Assembly (NCBI GenBank): GCA_030672305.1
Contig: DAOVGR010000028.1
Span: 1 to 54,543 of the forward strand
Source: Thermoplasmatales archaeon
GTDB lineage: Archaea > Thermoplasmatota > E2 > DHVEG-1
Direction: 5' to 3'
Length of the DNA: 54,543 nt
Shown: piece after piece, positions 18,284 to 26,697 of the stretch
How the letters are laid out: the number at the start of each line of letters is the position of its first letter
Numbering within the stretch: the stretch's first letter is position 1
The notes under the pieces: model-generated
Seen by the model: the letters and a program-made list of their open reading frames with translations, nothing else
The model's database searches: none
Told to the model about the DNA's origin: nothing
Program-made: the position numbers and the translations under genes

Positions 18284-19107
18284 AAATAGATTTCTTTACA
18301 TTTCTGGGACCGAACTCTGCTGACTATGCAGAGTATTTAAAATATACCTGTGAAATTTTTTTGAGTGGAAAACATGAAATTAATTGGAAATGTGTTAATT
18401 CGATTGGATGTGATAGAATACCTGATGGATATAAATGTGTAGCTAATTCTAAAAATATGGAACAGGTTTCTATGAACCACGGTACAGCTTTAAATTTGGC
18501 TCAAAATTATATAGAAAGTGAATATGTTATATTTATTGATGCTGATATGGCTATTTTATATAAAAATTGGGATCAAGTAATAATTAATGAATTGAGCAAA
18601 TATGATTGTTTTGGTGGGGCATTTGGAAATGGTTTGAGAAAATATAGAAATTTTCCCTCGGTTTATTTGTTTGCTTTTAGATCTCATATTTTGAATAAAG
18701 TTAAATTAGATTTTTTACCTAAACTTCGAGAAAATAAAAGACATATTTATCATCAAAAATTAAATGAACAAGAAGCTGACTATTATGGGATGCAACCAGG
18801 AAAATCTATTCATTGTGACACAGGATGGAATATTCCTTTGATAATTAAAAAAGCTGGACTTACTTTTAATGTAATGAATGCTGTAGGTATAACATCTAGA
18901 CATGTTCAATTACATTTTGAAGATGTACAACAGGAAGAATTATGTAAACGAAAACCTAAACATATGACTGAATGGCATTATAATGGTAAAATATTTGCTA
19001 CTCATAAACATGCAAGTGGGGCGGCTGCTATAAATTCGGAACTTGGCAATGCATGGAAAAGAAGAATTGATCTATATATTAAAAATTATCAGGAGGAAAT
19101 AGTATGA
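18280..19107 (+). CDS. GT2-like glycosyltransferase, second of a tandem pair
   Basis: Paralogue of the upstream gene with the same motif order: GPNSADYAEYLKYTCE, NHGTALNLAQNYIESEYVIF, DADM, and EWHYNGKIFATHKHAS. The DNA of the first 70 bases is still visibly similar, consistent with tandem duplication followed by divergence. Overlaps its neighbours by 4 nt on both sides. The two probably add related sugars or work on sequential acceptors. Confidence 0.78.
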   Translation: MKIDFFTFLGPNSADYAEYLKYTCEIFLSGKHEINWKCVNSIGCDRIPDGYKCVANSKNMEQVSMNHGTALNLAQNYIESEYVIFIDADMAILYKNWDQVIINELSKYDCFGGAFGNGLRKYRNFPSVYLFAFRSHILNKVKLDFLPKLRENKRHIYHQKLNEQEADYYGMQPGKSIHCDTGWNIPLIIKKAGLTFNVMNAVGITSRHVQLHFEDVQQEELCKRKPKHMTEWHYNGKIFATHKHASGAAAINSELGNAWKRRIDLYIKNYQEEIV

Positions 19108-19661
19108 AAATGCCTTTTAGTGGAAGAGGACATATTACAATAATTAAAGAAATTGCACAAGGGTTACATAAAGCTGGTTTTTTAAATAGATATTTAGAGC
19201 TTGGAGTTAGGCAGGGTAATTGTTTTAATGCTGTTGCTCCATTATCAACTGAAGCATATGCTGTTGATACTAGAAATTATCATAAACATATTAAACAAAA
19301 TAAAAATCTTATATGGAACCACATGACTACAAGTGAGTTTTTAAAAAATCATGATCCAAAGAGAAAATTTGATTTAGTTTTTATTGATGCAGATCATAGT
19401 TATAAAGGTAGTTTAGATGATTTTAAATCAGTATTACCTTTAGTTAATGATAATGGTATTATCCTTTTACATGATACTTATCCACCAAGTGAAGAATTTA
19501 CTAGTTCTGATTTTTGTTCAGACACTTATAAAACTGCAGAATATATAAGAAATAACTTTGACAAAGAATGTGAAATAGTTACTTTGCCTTTCTATTTTGG
19601 AATTTCAATTGTAAGAAAAATAAGTTTAGGTAAACAATTATTATGGTTAGGAGATAAATAA
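19104..19661 (+). CDS. Class I SAM methyltransferase (Methyltransf_24-like)
   Basis: YLELGVRQGNCF (motif I, about 32-43) and FDLVFIDADHSYKGSLDDF (about 90-108) are the hallmark of the Methyltransf_24/CmcI group, with IILLHDTYPP after it. Length 185 residues is compact. These enzymes often methylate sugars or small molecules. Co-translated with the GT upstream (ATGA overlap). Confidence 0.78.
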   Translation: MKMPFSGRGHITIIKEIAQGLHKAGFLNRYLELGVRQGNCFNAVAPLSTEAYAVDTRNYHKHIKQNKNLIWNHMTTSEFLKNHDPKRKFDLVFIDADHSYKGSLDDFKSVLPLVNDNGIILLHDTYPPSEEFTSSDFCSDTYKTAEYIRNNFDKECEIVTLPFYFGISIVRKISLGKQLLWLGDK

Positions 19662-19662
19662 A

Positions 19663-20202
19663 ATGGCTCATAGGACACAAATAGCATGGTGTTTAAAAGT
19701 TAAGAAAAAATATCCTCAATATTTTTTAAATAAAAGAGTTCTGGATGTTGGATCATTAGATATCAATGGGAACAATAAAGGATTATTTGAAAACTGTGAA
19801 TATATAGGATTGGATGTTGTTAAAGGAAAAAATGTTGATGTTGTTTCTATTGCTCATGAATATGATCCGGGTGTATTATTTGATGTAGTCTTATCTACAA
19901 ATGCTTTTGAACATGATATGTATTTTGAACTTACATTAAAAAAAATGGTTGAATTACTTAAACCATCTGGGTTAATGTTTTTTTGTGGTAGTTCTGGTCA
20001 TAAAGAACACGGAACAGAAAGAACTAGTCCTTGGGCTTCTGGAACAACGAAAATAAATAATAAAAAATGGGCCAAATATTATAAAAATCTGGTAGTAAAA
20101 GATATTACTAATGTTTTAAATCTTGAAGAAATATTTGCTGAATTTACTTTAGAAGATAAGCAAAAAGATATAAGATTTGTAGGGATAAAACATAAATTAT
20201 AA
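19663..20202 (+). CDS. SAM methyltransferase (type 11-like)
   Basis: RVLDVGSLDINGNN is a motif I variant, IGLDVVKGKNVDVV motif II, and DVVLSTNAFEHDMYFELTLKKM the motif-IV region; this order is that of small class I methyltransferases. The glycine loop is weaker (DVGSLD) than usual. Third methyltransferase in the block; substrate probably a sugar by context. Confidence 0.7.
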   Translation: MAHRTQIAWCLKVKKKYPQYFLNKRVLDVGSLDINGNNKGLFENCEYIGLDVVKGKNVDVVSIAHEYDPGVLFDVVLSTNAFEHDMYFELTLKKMVELLKPSGLMFFCGSSGHKEHGTERTSPWASGTTKINNKKWAKYYKNLVVKDITNVLNLEEIFAEFTLEDKQKDIRFVGIKHKL

Positions 20203-20217
20203 AAAGGAAGGATAATA

Positions 20218-21414
20218 ATGATATATAAAGAATATGATCTTGAAACACATCAATCTATTTTGACTTTTAAAAAAAATATAGTTGAAAAGAAGTACCGGTC
20301 AGACGTTGAAAAAAATAAATTATCTTCAGTTAAAAATGAGATGTATTGTTTAAATAAATTTTCTGCTGGTAATTCTTATGCAGCCAGAATCATAGAAACT
20401 GGAAAAACATTTTATATTATGAAAAGATATGATTTTAGTTTAGGAAATACAAAAAGAATTTCTGAAAATAATGTTAGAAGAATATTATTTTCTTGTCCTT
20501 TAACTGAAATTTTTAGGCAGTTGGATGAGATTCAAAATATTTTAAAAGAAAGAAAAATTATACATAAAGATATTAATCCAGGTAATTTTCTTTTTTGTGA
20601 AAAAGGGAAGAAGTTAAAATTAATAGATTTTTATTGGGCATCAACGGAAAATATTAACTGTGATTTTGTACGAGGTATTAATGGAATTTATGGAGAAGAT
20701 TCTAAAGCATTTACCACAATTAAGAAACAAATATCTGAAGTAAATAAAAAAATAAGGCAACAAGTATCTGATTCTAAAAAAAATATATTATCTAAATTAG
20801 GTAAATTATATTATGATGGTTCTGCTAAACATAAGGGAAAAACATATCATCCATTAGATATTCATTATTATAAAGACAATCCATATCATAAAGATATTGA
20901 TTATGAATTTAATAATATAATTAAAAATATTACAAATCCAATTAATTCAGTTATAGATGTTGGATGTGCTGCTGGTTATTATTCATTTAATCTTATCAGA
21001 AGGTATAAAATGAAAAATGTTTTTGGATATGAAGCTGATCCTGTTATGTTATCATTTTTGAAAAAAGCAAAAGATATTTTTTGTTTAGACGAGCTTACAA
21101 TAAATAGCGGTATTACTACTAAGACTGAATTTCAGGACGTTGATTTGGTAATATGTATGAATGTTCATATGTGGTTAGAAAAACAATTTGGAAAAAAGGT
21201 GGATAAAATTGTATCTAATTTAATTAAACATTCTAAAGAAATGTTCTTTCAAACTGCTCATGCAGAAAGTTCGGGTATATATAAAGTCAAAAGATTAAAG
21301 TCTAAAGAAGATATACAAAAATATTTGGAAAGGTTAGGTGGAAAGAAAGTTACTTTTATTGATAGTTCTAAACGAGGTGGTAAGAGATATTTGTTTAAAA
21401 TAGGAGATGTTTAA
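20218..21414 (+). CDS. Fusion: protein-kinase-like (LPS/APH kinase) domain + SAM methyltransferase
   Basis: The N-terminal part has kinase-fold catalytic elements: IIHKDINPGNFLF (114-126; H-x-D-x4-N) and KLIDFYWAS (134-142; Asp of the DFG position), with a hinge-like YIMKRYDFSLG at 66-76. This is the pattern of WaaP/Kdo-type and aminoglycoside-type small kinases. After a helical linker (about 165-235) comes a methyltransferase: VIDVGCAAGYYSFNLI (245-260) and VFGYEADP. Phosphorylation plus methylation of sugar is a plausible dual role, as in methyl-phosphate caps of O antigens; that part is inference. Confidence 0.78.
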   Translation: MIYKEYDLETHQSILTFKKNIVEKKYRSDVEKNKLSSVKNEMYCLNKFSAGNSYAARIIETGKTFYIMKRYDFSLGNTKRISENNVRRILFSCPLTEIFRQLDEIQNILKERKIIHKDINPGNFLFCEKGKKLKLIDFYWASTENINCDFVRGINGIYGEDSKAFTTIKKQISEVNKKIRQQVSDSKKNILSKLGKLYYDGSAKHKGKTYHPLDIHYYKDNPYHKDIDYEFNNIIKNITNPINSVIDVGCAAGYYSFNLIRRYKMKNVFGYEADPVMLSFLKKAKDIFCLDELTINSGITTKTEFQDVDLVICMNVHMWLEKQFGKKVDKIVSNLIKHSKEMFFQTAHAESSGIYKVKRLKSKEDIQKYLERLGGKKVTFIDSSKRGGKRYLFKIGDV

Positions 21415-21416
21415 TT

Positions 21417-22064
21417 ATGAAAGATCATCCAATAAATGGTGAGCTTTATATCTTTATATATCCAAAGATTTCTAATAAATTAGTTTTTGATATTGGGGCA
21501 CATGTAGGCAAACTTACTAAAAACTTTATAGAGGCAGGTGCTCAAGTAGTAGCAGTGGAACCTCAAACTGATTTAACAAAAAATGAGAATTATAATGATG
21601 TAATATCTATAGAAAATGTATGTATTTCAAATAAGATTGAAAAAATTAAATTTTATAAATGTAGCAGATCAAGTTTGTCTACTTGCGATATTTCTTGGAA
21701 AGATTGCCATAATGGTGAATGGAATGAAGTAACAGTTCCTACTTATACTTTAGATTATCTTATAGAGAATTATGGAAGACCAATATATATAAAGATAGAT
21801 GTGGAATCTTTTGAAGAATATGTTTTAAAAGGATTAACTTATGAAATTGATTATATAAGTCTTGAATATACTAGAAGTTGTAGACAAACATTTATAAACT
21901 GTTTAAAAGAAATAGAAAGATTAGGATATTCAAAATTGATACCTTATAGGAAAAGAAAACGAAATAATTTTAAAGATGGTGAATTTGACAATACAACTGA
22001 TTTATTAAAATATTTTGATAGATTGCATATAGACTCTCAGGGAGACTTATTAATTATAAAATGA
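21417..22064 (+). CDS. FkbM-family methyltransferase
   Basis: LVFDIGAHVGKLTKNFIEAG (read as VFDIGA-x-GxxT), VAVEPQ and YIKIDVESFEEYVLKGL are the three FkbM signatures in order. FkbM enzymes O-methylate sugars and polyketides. Length 215 is usual. It starts 2 nt after the fusion gene and overlaps the next gene by 4 nt. Confidence 0.85.
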   Translation: MKDHPINGELYIFIYPKISNKLVFDIGAHVGKLTKNFIEAGAQVVAVEPQTDLTKNENYNDVISIENVCISNKIEKIKFYKCSRSSLSTCDISWKDCHNGEWNEVTVPTYTLDYLIENYGRPIYIKIDVESFEEYVLKGLTYEIDYISLEYTRSCRQTFINCLKEIERLGYSKLIPYRKRKRNNFKDGEFDNTTDLLKYFDRLHIDSQGDLLIIK

Positions 22065-22675
22065 AAAAAGTAGTTTATACAATAGCTCTTGGAGATTATA
22101 AACTTAGAGAACCAACATATATTAATAAAGATTGGGAACATATATGTTTTACAGATCGAAACCGTAGAAGTAATATTTGGTCAATGGTTTATATTGATGA
22201 ATTTAATAACTCAAGAAAGAAAGCTCGAGAAATAAAAATTAGGTGTGATAAATATTTAGATTTTGATTTATTATTTTATATTGATGCTAGGTTTAATATT
22301 CCTTGTAATCTTGATAAATTCGTAAAAAAACATCTCAAATATGATCTCTGTTTATTTTCTAATCATAAAAGAGATTGTGCTTATCTAGAAGCTAAATTCT
22401 GTATTGAAAAAGGTGTAGGAAATAAAAAAGATATTATTAATCAAATAAAATTTTATGAGAAGGACGGATTTCCAAAGAGTTTTGGAAAATATGCAACTGG
22501 TATTTTAATTAGAAGAAATACTCCTGAACTTCTTAATTTTATGAAGTTATGGTATGACCAAGTTGATAAATATAGTAATAGAGATCAAATAAGTTTTTCA
22601 TATATTATGTGGAAGAATCCAATTAAATTTAATACTATGCCATTTAAAGAAACTTATAGGAGATTTATACAGTGA
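22061..22675 (+). CDS. DUF616-like glycosyltransferase
   Basis: The order W-x-H-I-C-F-T-D (21-32), R-x-x-K-I-R (54-58), LLFYIDARFNI (about 68-78) and LFSNHKRDCAYLEAKFC (96-112; His, Arg, Asp, Glu) is that of DUF616/TOD1-like glycosyltransferases. The IDAR motif stands in for DxD. Length 204 is short but complete. Confidence 0.65.
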   Translation: MKKVVYTIALGDYKLREPTYINKDWEHICFTDRNRRSNIWSMVYIDEFNNSRKKAREIKIRCDKYLDFDLLFYIDARFNIPCNLDKFVKKHLKYDLCLFSNHKRDCAYLEAKFCIEKGVGNKKDIINQIKFYEKDGFPKSFGKYATGILIRRNTPELLNFMKLWYDQVDKYSNRDQISFSYIMWKNPIKFNTMPFKETYRRFIQ

Positions 22676-23121
22676 ATTTTAGACAATTAGTTCGAACGGT
22701 TGATACAAGCAACTATTATGAAAAAATGATTGATCCAAAAAAATTATCAGCACAATATAATCCAGAGAGATTTCATCTATGGAAATCATTACATAAGGGA
22801 CCAGAAAAAGAATCATTTAATATGCTTTATTCTCCCCATTATAGATTTTTAAAAGATAGTGATAATAAACCTTATTATAGATTACAAAGGTTATATGGTA
22901 GAAATAATAAATGGATTCAAGATAAAATTGAGAAATTTATTGGTGTATTTCATAGTATAGAAAAGGAAGGATTTAAAGAAAGTCTAATGATACTTGAGAA
23001 ACCATTAGTTAAAAATATCTATAATGATGGGTTTGAAATATATGAAGGACATCATAGAGTTGCTTGTGCACTATTTCTGGGTATTAAAAAAATCCCATGT
23101 CAAGTAATAAGGAGAAAATAA
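22672..23121 (+). CDS. ParB/sulfiredoxin-fold domain protein
   Basis: The start is GTG behind TAGGAGATTTATACA and overlaps the previous stop. The C terminus has EIYEGHHRVACALFLGIKKI (residues 122-141), the ParB/Srx nuclease-fold signature G-H-H/R-R. The domain binds nucleotides (CTP in ParB) or performs other phosphoryl chemistry; the long N-terminal helical part (YRFLKDSDNKPYYRLQRLYG) lacks a DNA-binding HTH. Its place in a sugar block is unusual; such domains do occur beside methyltransferases in O-antigen loci. Function unknown. Confidence 0.6.
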   Translation: MNFRQLVRTVDTSNYYEKMIDPKKLSAQYNPERFHLWKSLHKGPEKESFNMLYSPHYRFLKDSDNKPYYRLQRLYGRNNKWIQDKIEKFIGVFHSIEKEGFKESLMILEKPLVKNIYNDGFEIYEGHHRVACALFLGIKKIPCQVIRRK

Positions 23122-23777
23122 TGAAAACAATTGAAAGTTTGATTAACAGACATAAAGGAAGACGAGCATTGATTATAGCAGCTGGTTCGTCTATAAGAGA
23201 ATATGAAAATAAGATAGAAAAGTTTATTTTAGAGGAAAAACCAATTGTAATAGGTATTAATAATATTACAGATTTTTTTATTCCCAATTATCATTTATGG
23301 ACAAATACGAAAAGATTTAGAAATTTTGGTAAGAATATTTTACATGAATCTGAAATTTTATTAGGAGCCGGAATTCATCTAAAAACTGTAAGAGAAGTAC
23401 TTGGTCCTGTAGATTATACTTTAATAAACTTCACTGATATGAAAGAAGGAGTTCCAATAGGTTATGAGAAAGGAAAAATACTTGGATTTTTTAGAACAGC
23501 TGGTTGTCTTTCCATTATGATTGCTCATTTAATGGGTTGTAAGGATGTTTCAATTGTTGGTATGGATGGACATACCTTTCATAATTATAAAGATGTACAA
23601 GCTGGAGTAAAATCACACCATTGTTATAAAGAAAATTACAAACCTTTTTCTAAGGAAATGTGTATTAAGAAGGATCAAATTATTGTGGGAGTTTTAAGTA
23701 GTTTAAAAAATTATGGAATAAATTTGAAAATATTAACTCCCACAATTTATAAAGAGTTTTATGGAGGTTTCAAATGA
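23121..23777 (+). CDS. DUF115/GT42-like Rossmann-fold protein (possible glycosyltransferase)
   Basis: The start at ATG 23121 follows AAGGAGAAAATA; an upstream ATG at 23097 would add eight residues over the ribosome site. ALIIAAGSSIREYENKI (17-33) resembles the glycine loop of DUF115 (MptE-like) and GT42 sialyltransferases (G-x-G-P-S-L). Later DVSIVGMDGHTFH corresponds to the conserved G-x-D-x-x. It lies directly before a cassette for an activated keto sugar, so a transferase for that sugar is attractive but not established. Confidence 0.6.
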   Translation: MKTIESLINRHKGRRALIIAAGSSIREYENKIEKFILEEKPIVIGINNITDFFIPNYHLWTNTKRFRNFGKNILHESEILLGAGIHLKTVREVLGPVDYTLINFTDMKEGVPIGYEKGKILGFFRTAGCLSIMIAHLMGCKDVSIVGMDGHTFHNYKDVQAGVKSHHCYKENYKPFSKEMCIKKDQIIVGVLSSLKNYGINLKILTPTIYKEFYGGFK

Positions 23778-24751
23778 TTGTATTAGATGCAACTTTTAGA
23801 GATGGTGGATATTATAATAATTGGGATTTTGATTTAGATTTAGCAAATGATTATCTTATATCAATGGAAAAGGCAAAAATTGATGCAGTTGAAATAGGAT
23901 TTAGATCTTCACCAAAAAAGGATGTTGGCAAATTTGCAAAAGTTACAGACTATTTTATTGAAGATAATTTATATATTCCAGATATTAAATATTTTGGGGT
24001 TATGATAAACTCTGCTGAATATGATTATCACCTAGTAAGAAAGTTATTTTGTTATTCTGATGAATCGCCTATTAATTTGGTTAGATCAGCCACTCATTTT
24101 CACAAACTTGATGAAGTAGAAATTGTTTTAAAACATTTAAAATCATTAGGTTATACTGTTACGCTTAATTTAATGCAAGCTGCTGATAAAAGTTATGATG
24201 AAATGAGAGATGCTGCTAAAAAAATAAATAGATGGAAGTGTGTTGATGTTTTATATTTGGCAGATTCATTGGGAGGAATGAATCATGACTCTGTAAATTA
24301 TTCGTTTAAAGCATTAAGAGAAGGATGGTATGGGTCGCTCGGTTTTCATGGACATAATAATAAAGGGCAAGCACTAAACAATACACTTGAAGCTATTGAT
24401 ATAGGAGTTGAATGGGTTGATGGAACAATTCTTGGTATGGGTAGAGGTCCTGGTAATACAGAAACAGAGTATTTACTTAACGAATTGAATAAAAGAAATT
24501 TTGAATTTGAACTTGAACCTATTTATGAATTAGCAATGAATTGTTTTTATTCTTTAAAATTAACACATAATTGGGGCCCTTCTCTCCCTTATTATTTATC
24601 AGCTGAATATAATATACATCCGACCTATATTCAAAACATGTTAATAAAGTATCATATACAAACTATTTTGAGAGCTATTTTTTATCTTAGAGATAAAGAT
24701 GCTAGATTTTTTAATGAAAATTTATTTAAGGAGGCACTGAATGCCGAATAA
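23774..24751 (+). CDS. DRE-TIM aldolase (HMG-CoA lyase / 4-hydroxy-2-oxovalerate aldolase type)
   Basis: VLDATFRDGGYYNNWDF starts at residue 3; DxTxRDGGY is the catalytic metal/acid-base opening of the DRE-TIM metallolyases. LYLADSLGGM and LGFHGHNNKGQALNN contain the usual barrel ligands (D, H-x-H, N), and GMGRGPGNTETEYLL the C-terminal loop. Family enzymes perform metal-dependent pyruvate aldol chemistry. It overlaps the NeuA-like gene by 11 nt, so the two are in one pathway by context. Confidence 0.85.
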   Translation: MIVLDATFRDGGYYNNWDFDLDLANDYLISMEKAKIDAVEIGFRSSPKKDVGKFAKVTDYFIEDNLYIPDIKYFGVMINSAEYDYHLVRKLFCYSDESPINLVRSATHFHKLDEVEIVLKHLKSLGYTVTLNLMQAADKSYDEMRDAAKKINRWKCVDVLYLADSLGGMNHDSVNYSFKALREGWYGSLGFHGHNNKGQALNNTLEAIDIGVEWVDGTILGMGRGPGNTETEYLLNELNKRNFEFELEPIYELAMNCFYSLKLTHNWGPSLPYYLSAEYNIHPTYIQNMLIKYHIQTILRAIFYLRDKDARFFNENLFKEALNAE

Positions 24752-25421
24752 TATTTGTTTTATTCCAACAAGGAATAGTTCAACAAGATTGAAAGGAAAG
24801 AATATAGCTCCATTTGGAAGCGGAAATCTTACAACACATACAATAAAACAAGCTAAATTATGTGGTCTTTTTGATCGGATTATATTATCATCAAACGATA
24901 TGTATATTTTGGAAATGGGAAAAAAAGAAGGAATTGAAACTCATTTTAGAGATGATAAATACGATCAGCTTATTGATGTGATAAGACACGCAATACCAGA
25001 ACTTAATGTTGATGGTGAAGATACATTTGGTCTTTTATTAGTTACATGCCCATTGAGAAAGATTATAGATATCCTTGAGGCACATCAAATTTTTATAGAA
25101 ATAAATAGAACATGTTCTGTTGTTAGTGTTAAGAAGAATGAAAATCCCATTCAAATGTCTTGGCGGACTAGTGCAGAGGGATATTTAATTCCTGTTATGC
25201 CAAGAGATTATTATAAGTCTACTCGAAAACAAGATCATTATAATACCTATTGTTATAATGATGCTATCATATTCGATACAGTAAAAAATTTTATGTGGCC
25301 AAAAAGAAATCTTTTTGGACATGGTCCAGTACCATATCTTATGCCGTGGGAAAGATCAATAGCCATTGATTATGAATTTCAATTAAAAATCGCTCAATGT
25401 TTAGGAGGACTAGATGGTTAA
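24741..25421 (+). CDS. NeuA/KdsB-like CMP-sugar cytidylyltransferase
   Basis: IPTRNSSTRLKGKNI at 7-21 is the CMP-acylneuraminate synthetase signature (IPARxGSxRxxxKNI). ILSSNDMYI, LLLVTCPLRK and the C-terminal AIDYEFQLKIA (IDxxxDL position) follow in the expected order. The 226-residue length is correct. These enzymes activate nonulosonic acids or Kdo with CTP. It sits between two pyruvate-aldolase-type genes. Confidence 0.85.
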   Translation: MPNNICFIPTRNSSTRLKGKNIAPFGSGNLTTHTIKQAKLCGLFDRIILSSNDMYILEMGKKEGIETHFRDDKYDQLIDVIRHAIPELNVDGEDTFGLLLVTCPLRKIIDILEAHQIFIEINRTCSVVSVKKNENPIQMSWRTSAEGYLIPVMPRDYYKSTRKQDHYNTYCYNDAIIFDTVKNFMWPKRNLFGHGPVPYLMPWERSIAIDYEFQLKIAQCLGGLDG

Positions 25422-26325
25422 ATTTAAAGGAATTATTCCAGCTATTATAACACCATTCAATGAGGATGGTTCTATTTTTAAAGAAGGAATAAAAAATGAA
25501 CTAGATTATTTATATAAATTTGGATATAGAAATGTTTTTGCTTGTGGATCATATGGATCATTTCCAGTTATGAATGTTGAACAAAGAGAAACTGTAGCTA
25601 AATGTGTTATAGATCATTGTCAACATTTAGGAATGAAAACTATTATTCAAATTGGATCTACATCGACATATGATGGAGTTAGGTTAGCACAACATGCTGA
25701 ATTTTGTGGCGCAAATGCTGTATCTTCTGTAGTTCCTTTTTATTATTCAAATACTATTTATACTGAAGATGATTTTCTTAGATATTATGAAGAGATTATA
25801 AAGAGCGTTGATATTGTGGATGTTCATTGTTATAATAATCCAAATACAACAGGATTTAATGTTTCTCCAAATTTCTTAAAAAGATTAATTGATATTGGAA
25901 TAACAGGAATAAAAGATGGTGGATCTGATATGGCTAAAATGTTAGAAATGTTGAATGTTATTAGAGAGAAAAAATATGATTTTTTCGATTATTATCCTTC
26001 TTCAACTTCAAGTTTAATAACCGGTTTTCTTTTGGGTGTACAATCATGTATTTCTGGAGTTGCTTTATCATGTCCAAAGCTTGTAATGGATATTTATAAT
26101 AATATGATGAATACAAATATACCATTAGCATTATGTTCATATCAAAAAGTTATGAAGATTAGATCAATACTTGGAGCAAAGAGTGGGAGAGCAATTACAG
26201 CTTATGATGTTTTAAATACTAAAGGGATAGATGTTGGAACTTGTAAAGCTCCATGGCAAAGGTTGAAACAAGATGATGTTATATGGTTATTGAAAGAATT
26301 AGAAAAATTTGAGGATTATGAATAA
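25414..26325 (+). CDS. DapA/N-acetylneuraminate-lyase family aldolase
   Basis: The catalytic Schiff-base lysine is K167 in GITGIKDGGSD and the catalytic tyrosine Y140 in HCYNNPNTTG; GSYGSFPVMNVEQRE (45-59) is the pyruvate-binding GTTGE-like loop. Length 303 matches DapA/NAL. NAL condenses pyruvate with an amino sugar, DapA with aspartate semialdehyde. With a CMP-sugar synthetase in the adjoining gene, a keto-sugar forming role is more likely here; dihydrodipicolinate synthase proper is less so. Confidence 0.87.
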   Translation: MVKFKGIIPAIITPFNEDGSIFKEGIKNELDYLYKFGYRNVFACGSYGSFPVMNVEQRETVAKCVIDHCQHLGMKTIIQIGSTSTYDGVRLAQHAEFCGANAVSSVVPFYYSNTIYTEDDFLRYYEEIIKSVDIVDVHCYNNPNTTGFNVSPNFLKRLIDIGITGIKDGGSDMAKMLEMLNVIREKKYDFFDYYPSSTSSLITGFLLGVQSCISGVALSCPKLVMDIYNNMMNTNIPLALCSYQKVMKIRSILGAKSGRAITAYDVLNTKGIDVGTCKAPWQRLKQDDVIWLLKELEKFEDYE

Positions 26326-26693
26326 TGGAAGATTTTTTGAAAGATATAAGTTCAATAATAGCAATAGACTTTGATGGAGTAATACATAAAAATTCAAAAG
26401 GGTTTCATGATGGAACAATATATGATGATCCTATACCAGGGACAAAAGAATCATTAGAATTTTTATCTAAAAAATATACCATAATAATTTTTACCTGTAA
26501 ATCTATTCCTGAACGACCTTTATTAAATGGAAAAACAGGAACTGAATTAATTTGGGAATGGTTAAAAAAACATGATTTAGATAAGTATATTAGTGATGTA
26601 ACTTACAAAAAAATTCGCGCTTCATTTTATATTGATGATAAAGCAATTAGGTTTACCAATTGGGAACAAACATTAAACGATATGAAAGGATAA
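26325..26693 (+). CDS. HAD-superfamily phosphatase-like protein
   Basis: IIAIDFDGVIH (11-21) is HAD motif I (DxD), IIIFTCKS motif II (T) and ASFYIDDKAIRF motif IV (DD). Small size (122) fits a capless HAD hydrolase. It is coupled to the aldolase gene (TAATG), so it may dephosphorylate a sugar intermediate (as KdsC does in Kdo synthesis), or it may serve elsewhere. Confidence 0.75.
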   Translation: MEDFLKDISSIIAIDFDGVIHKNSKGFHDGTIYDDPIPGTKESLEFLSKKYTIIIFTCKSIPERPLLNGKTGTELIWEWLKKHDLDKYISDVTYKKIRASFYIDDKAIRFTNWEQTLNDMKG

Positions 26694-26697
26694 GCGA

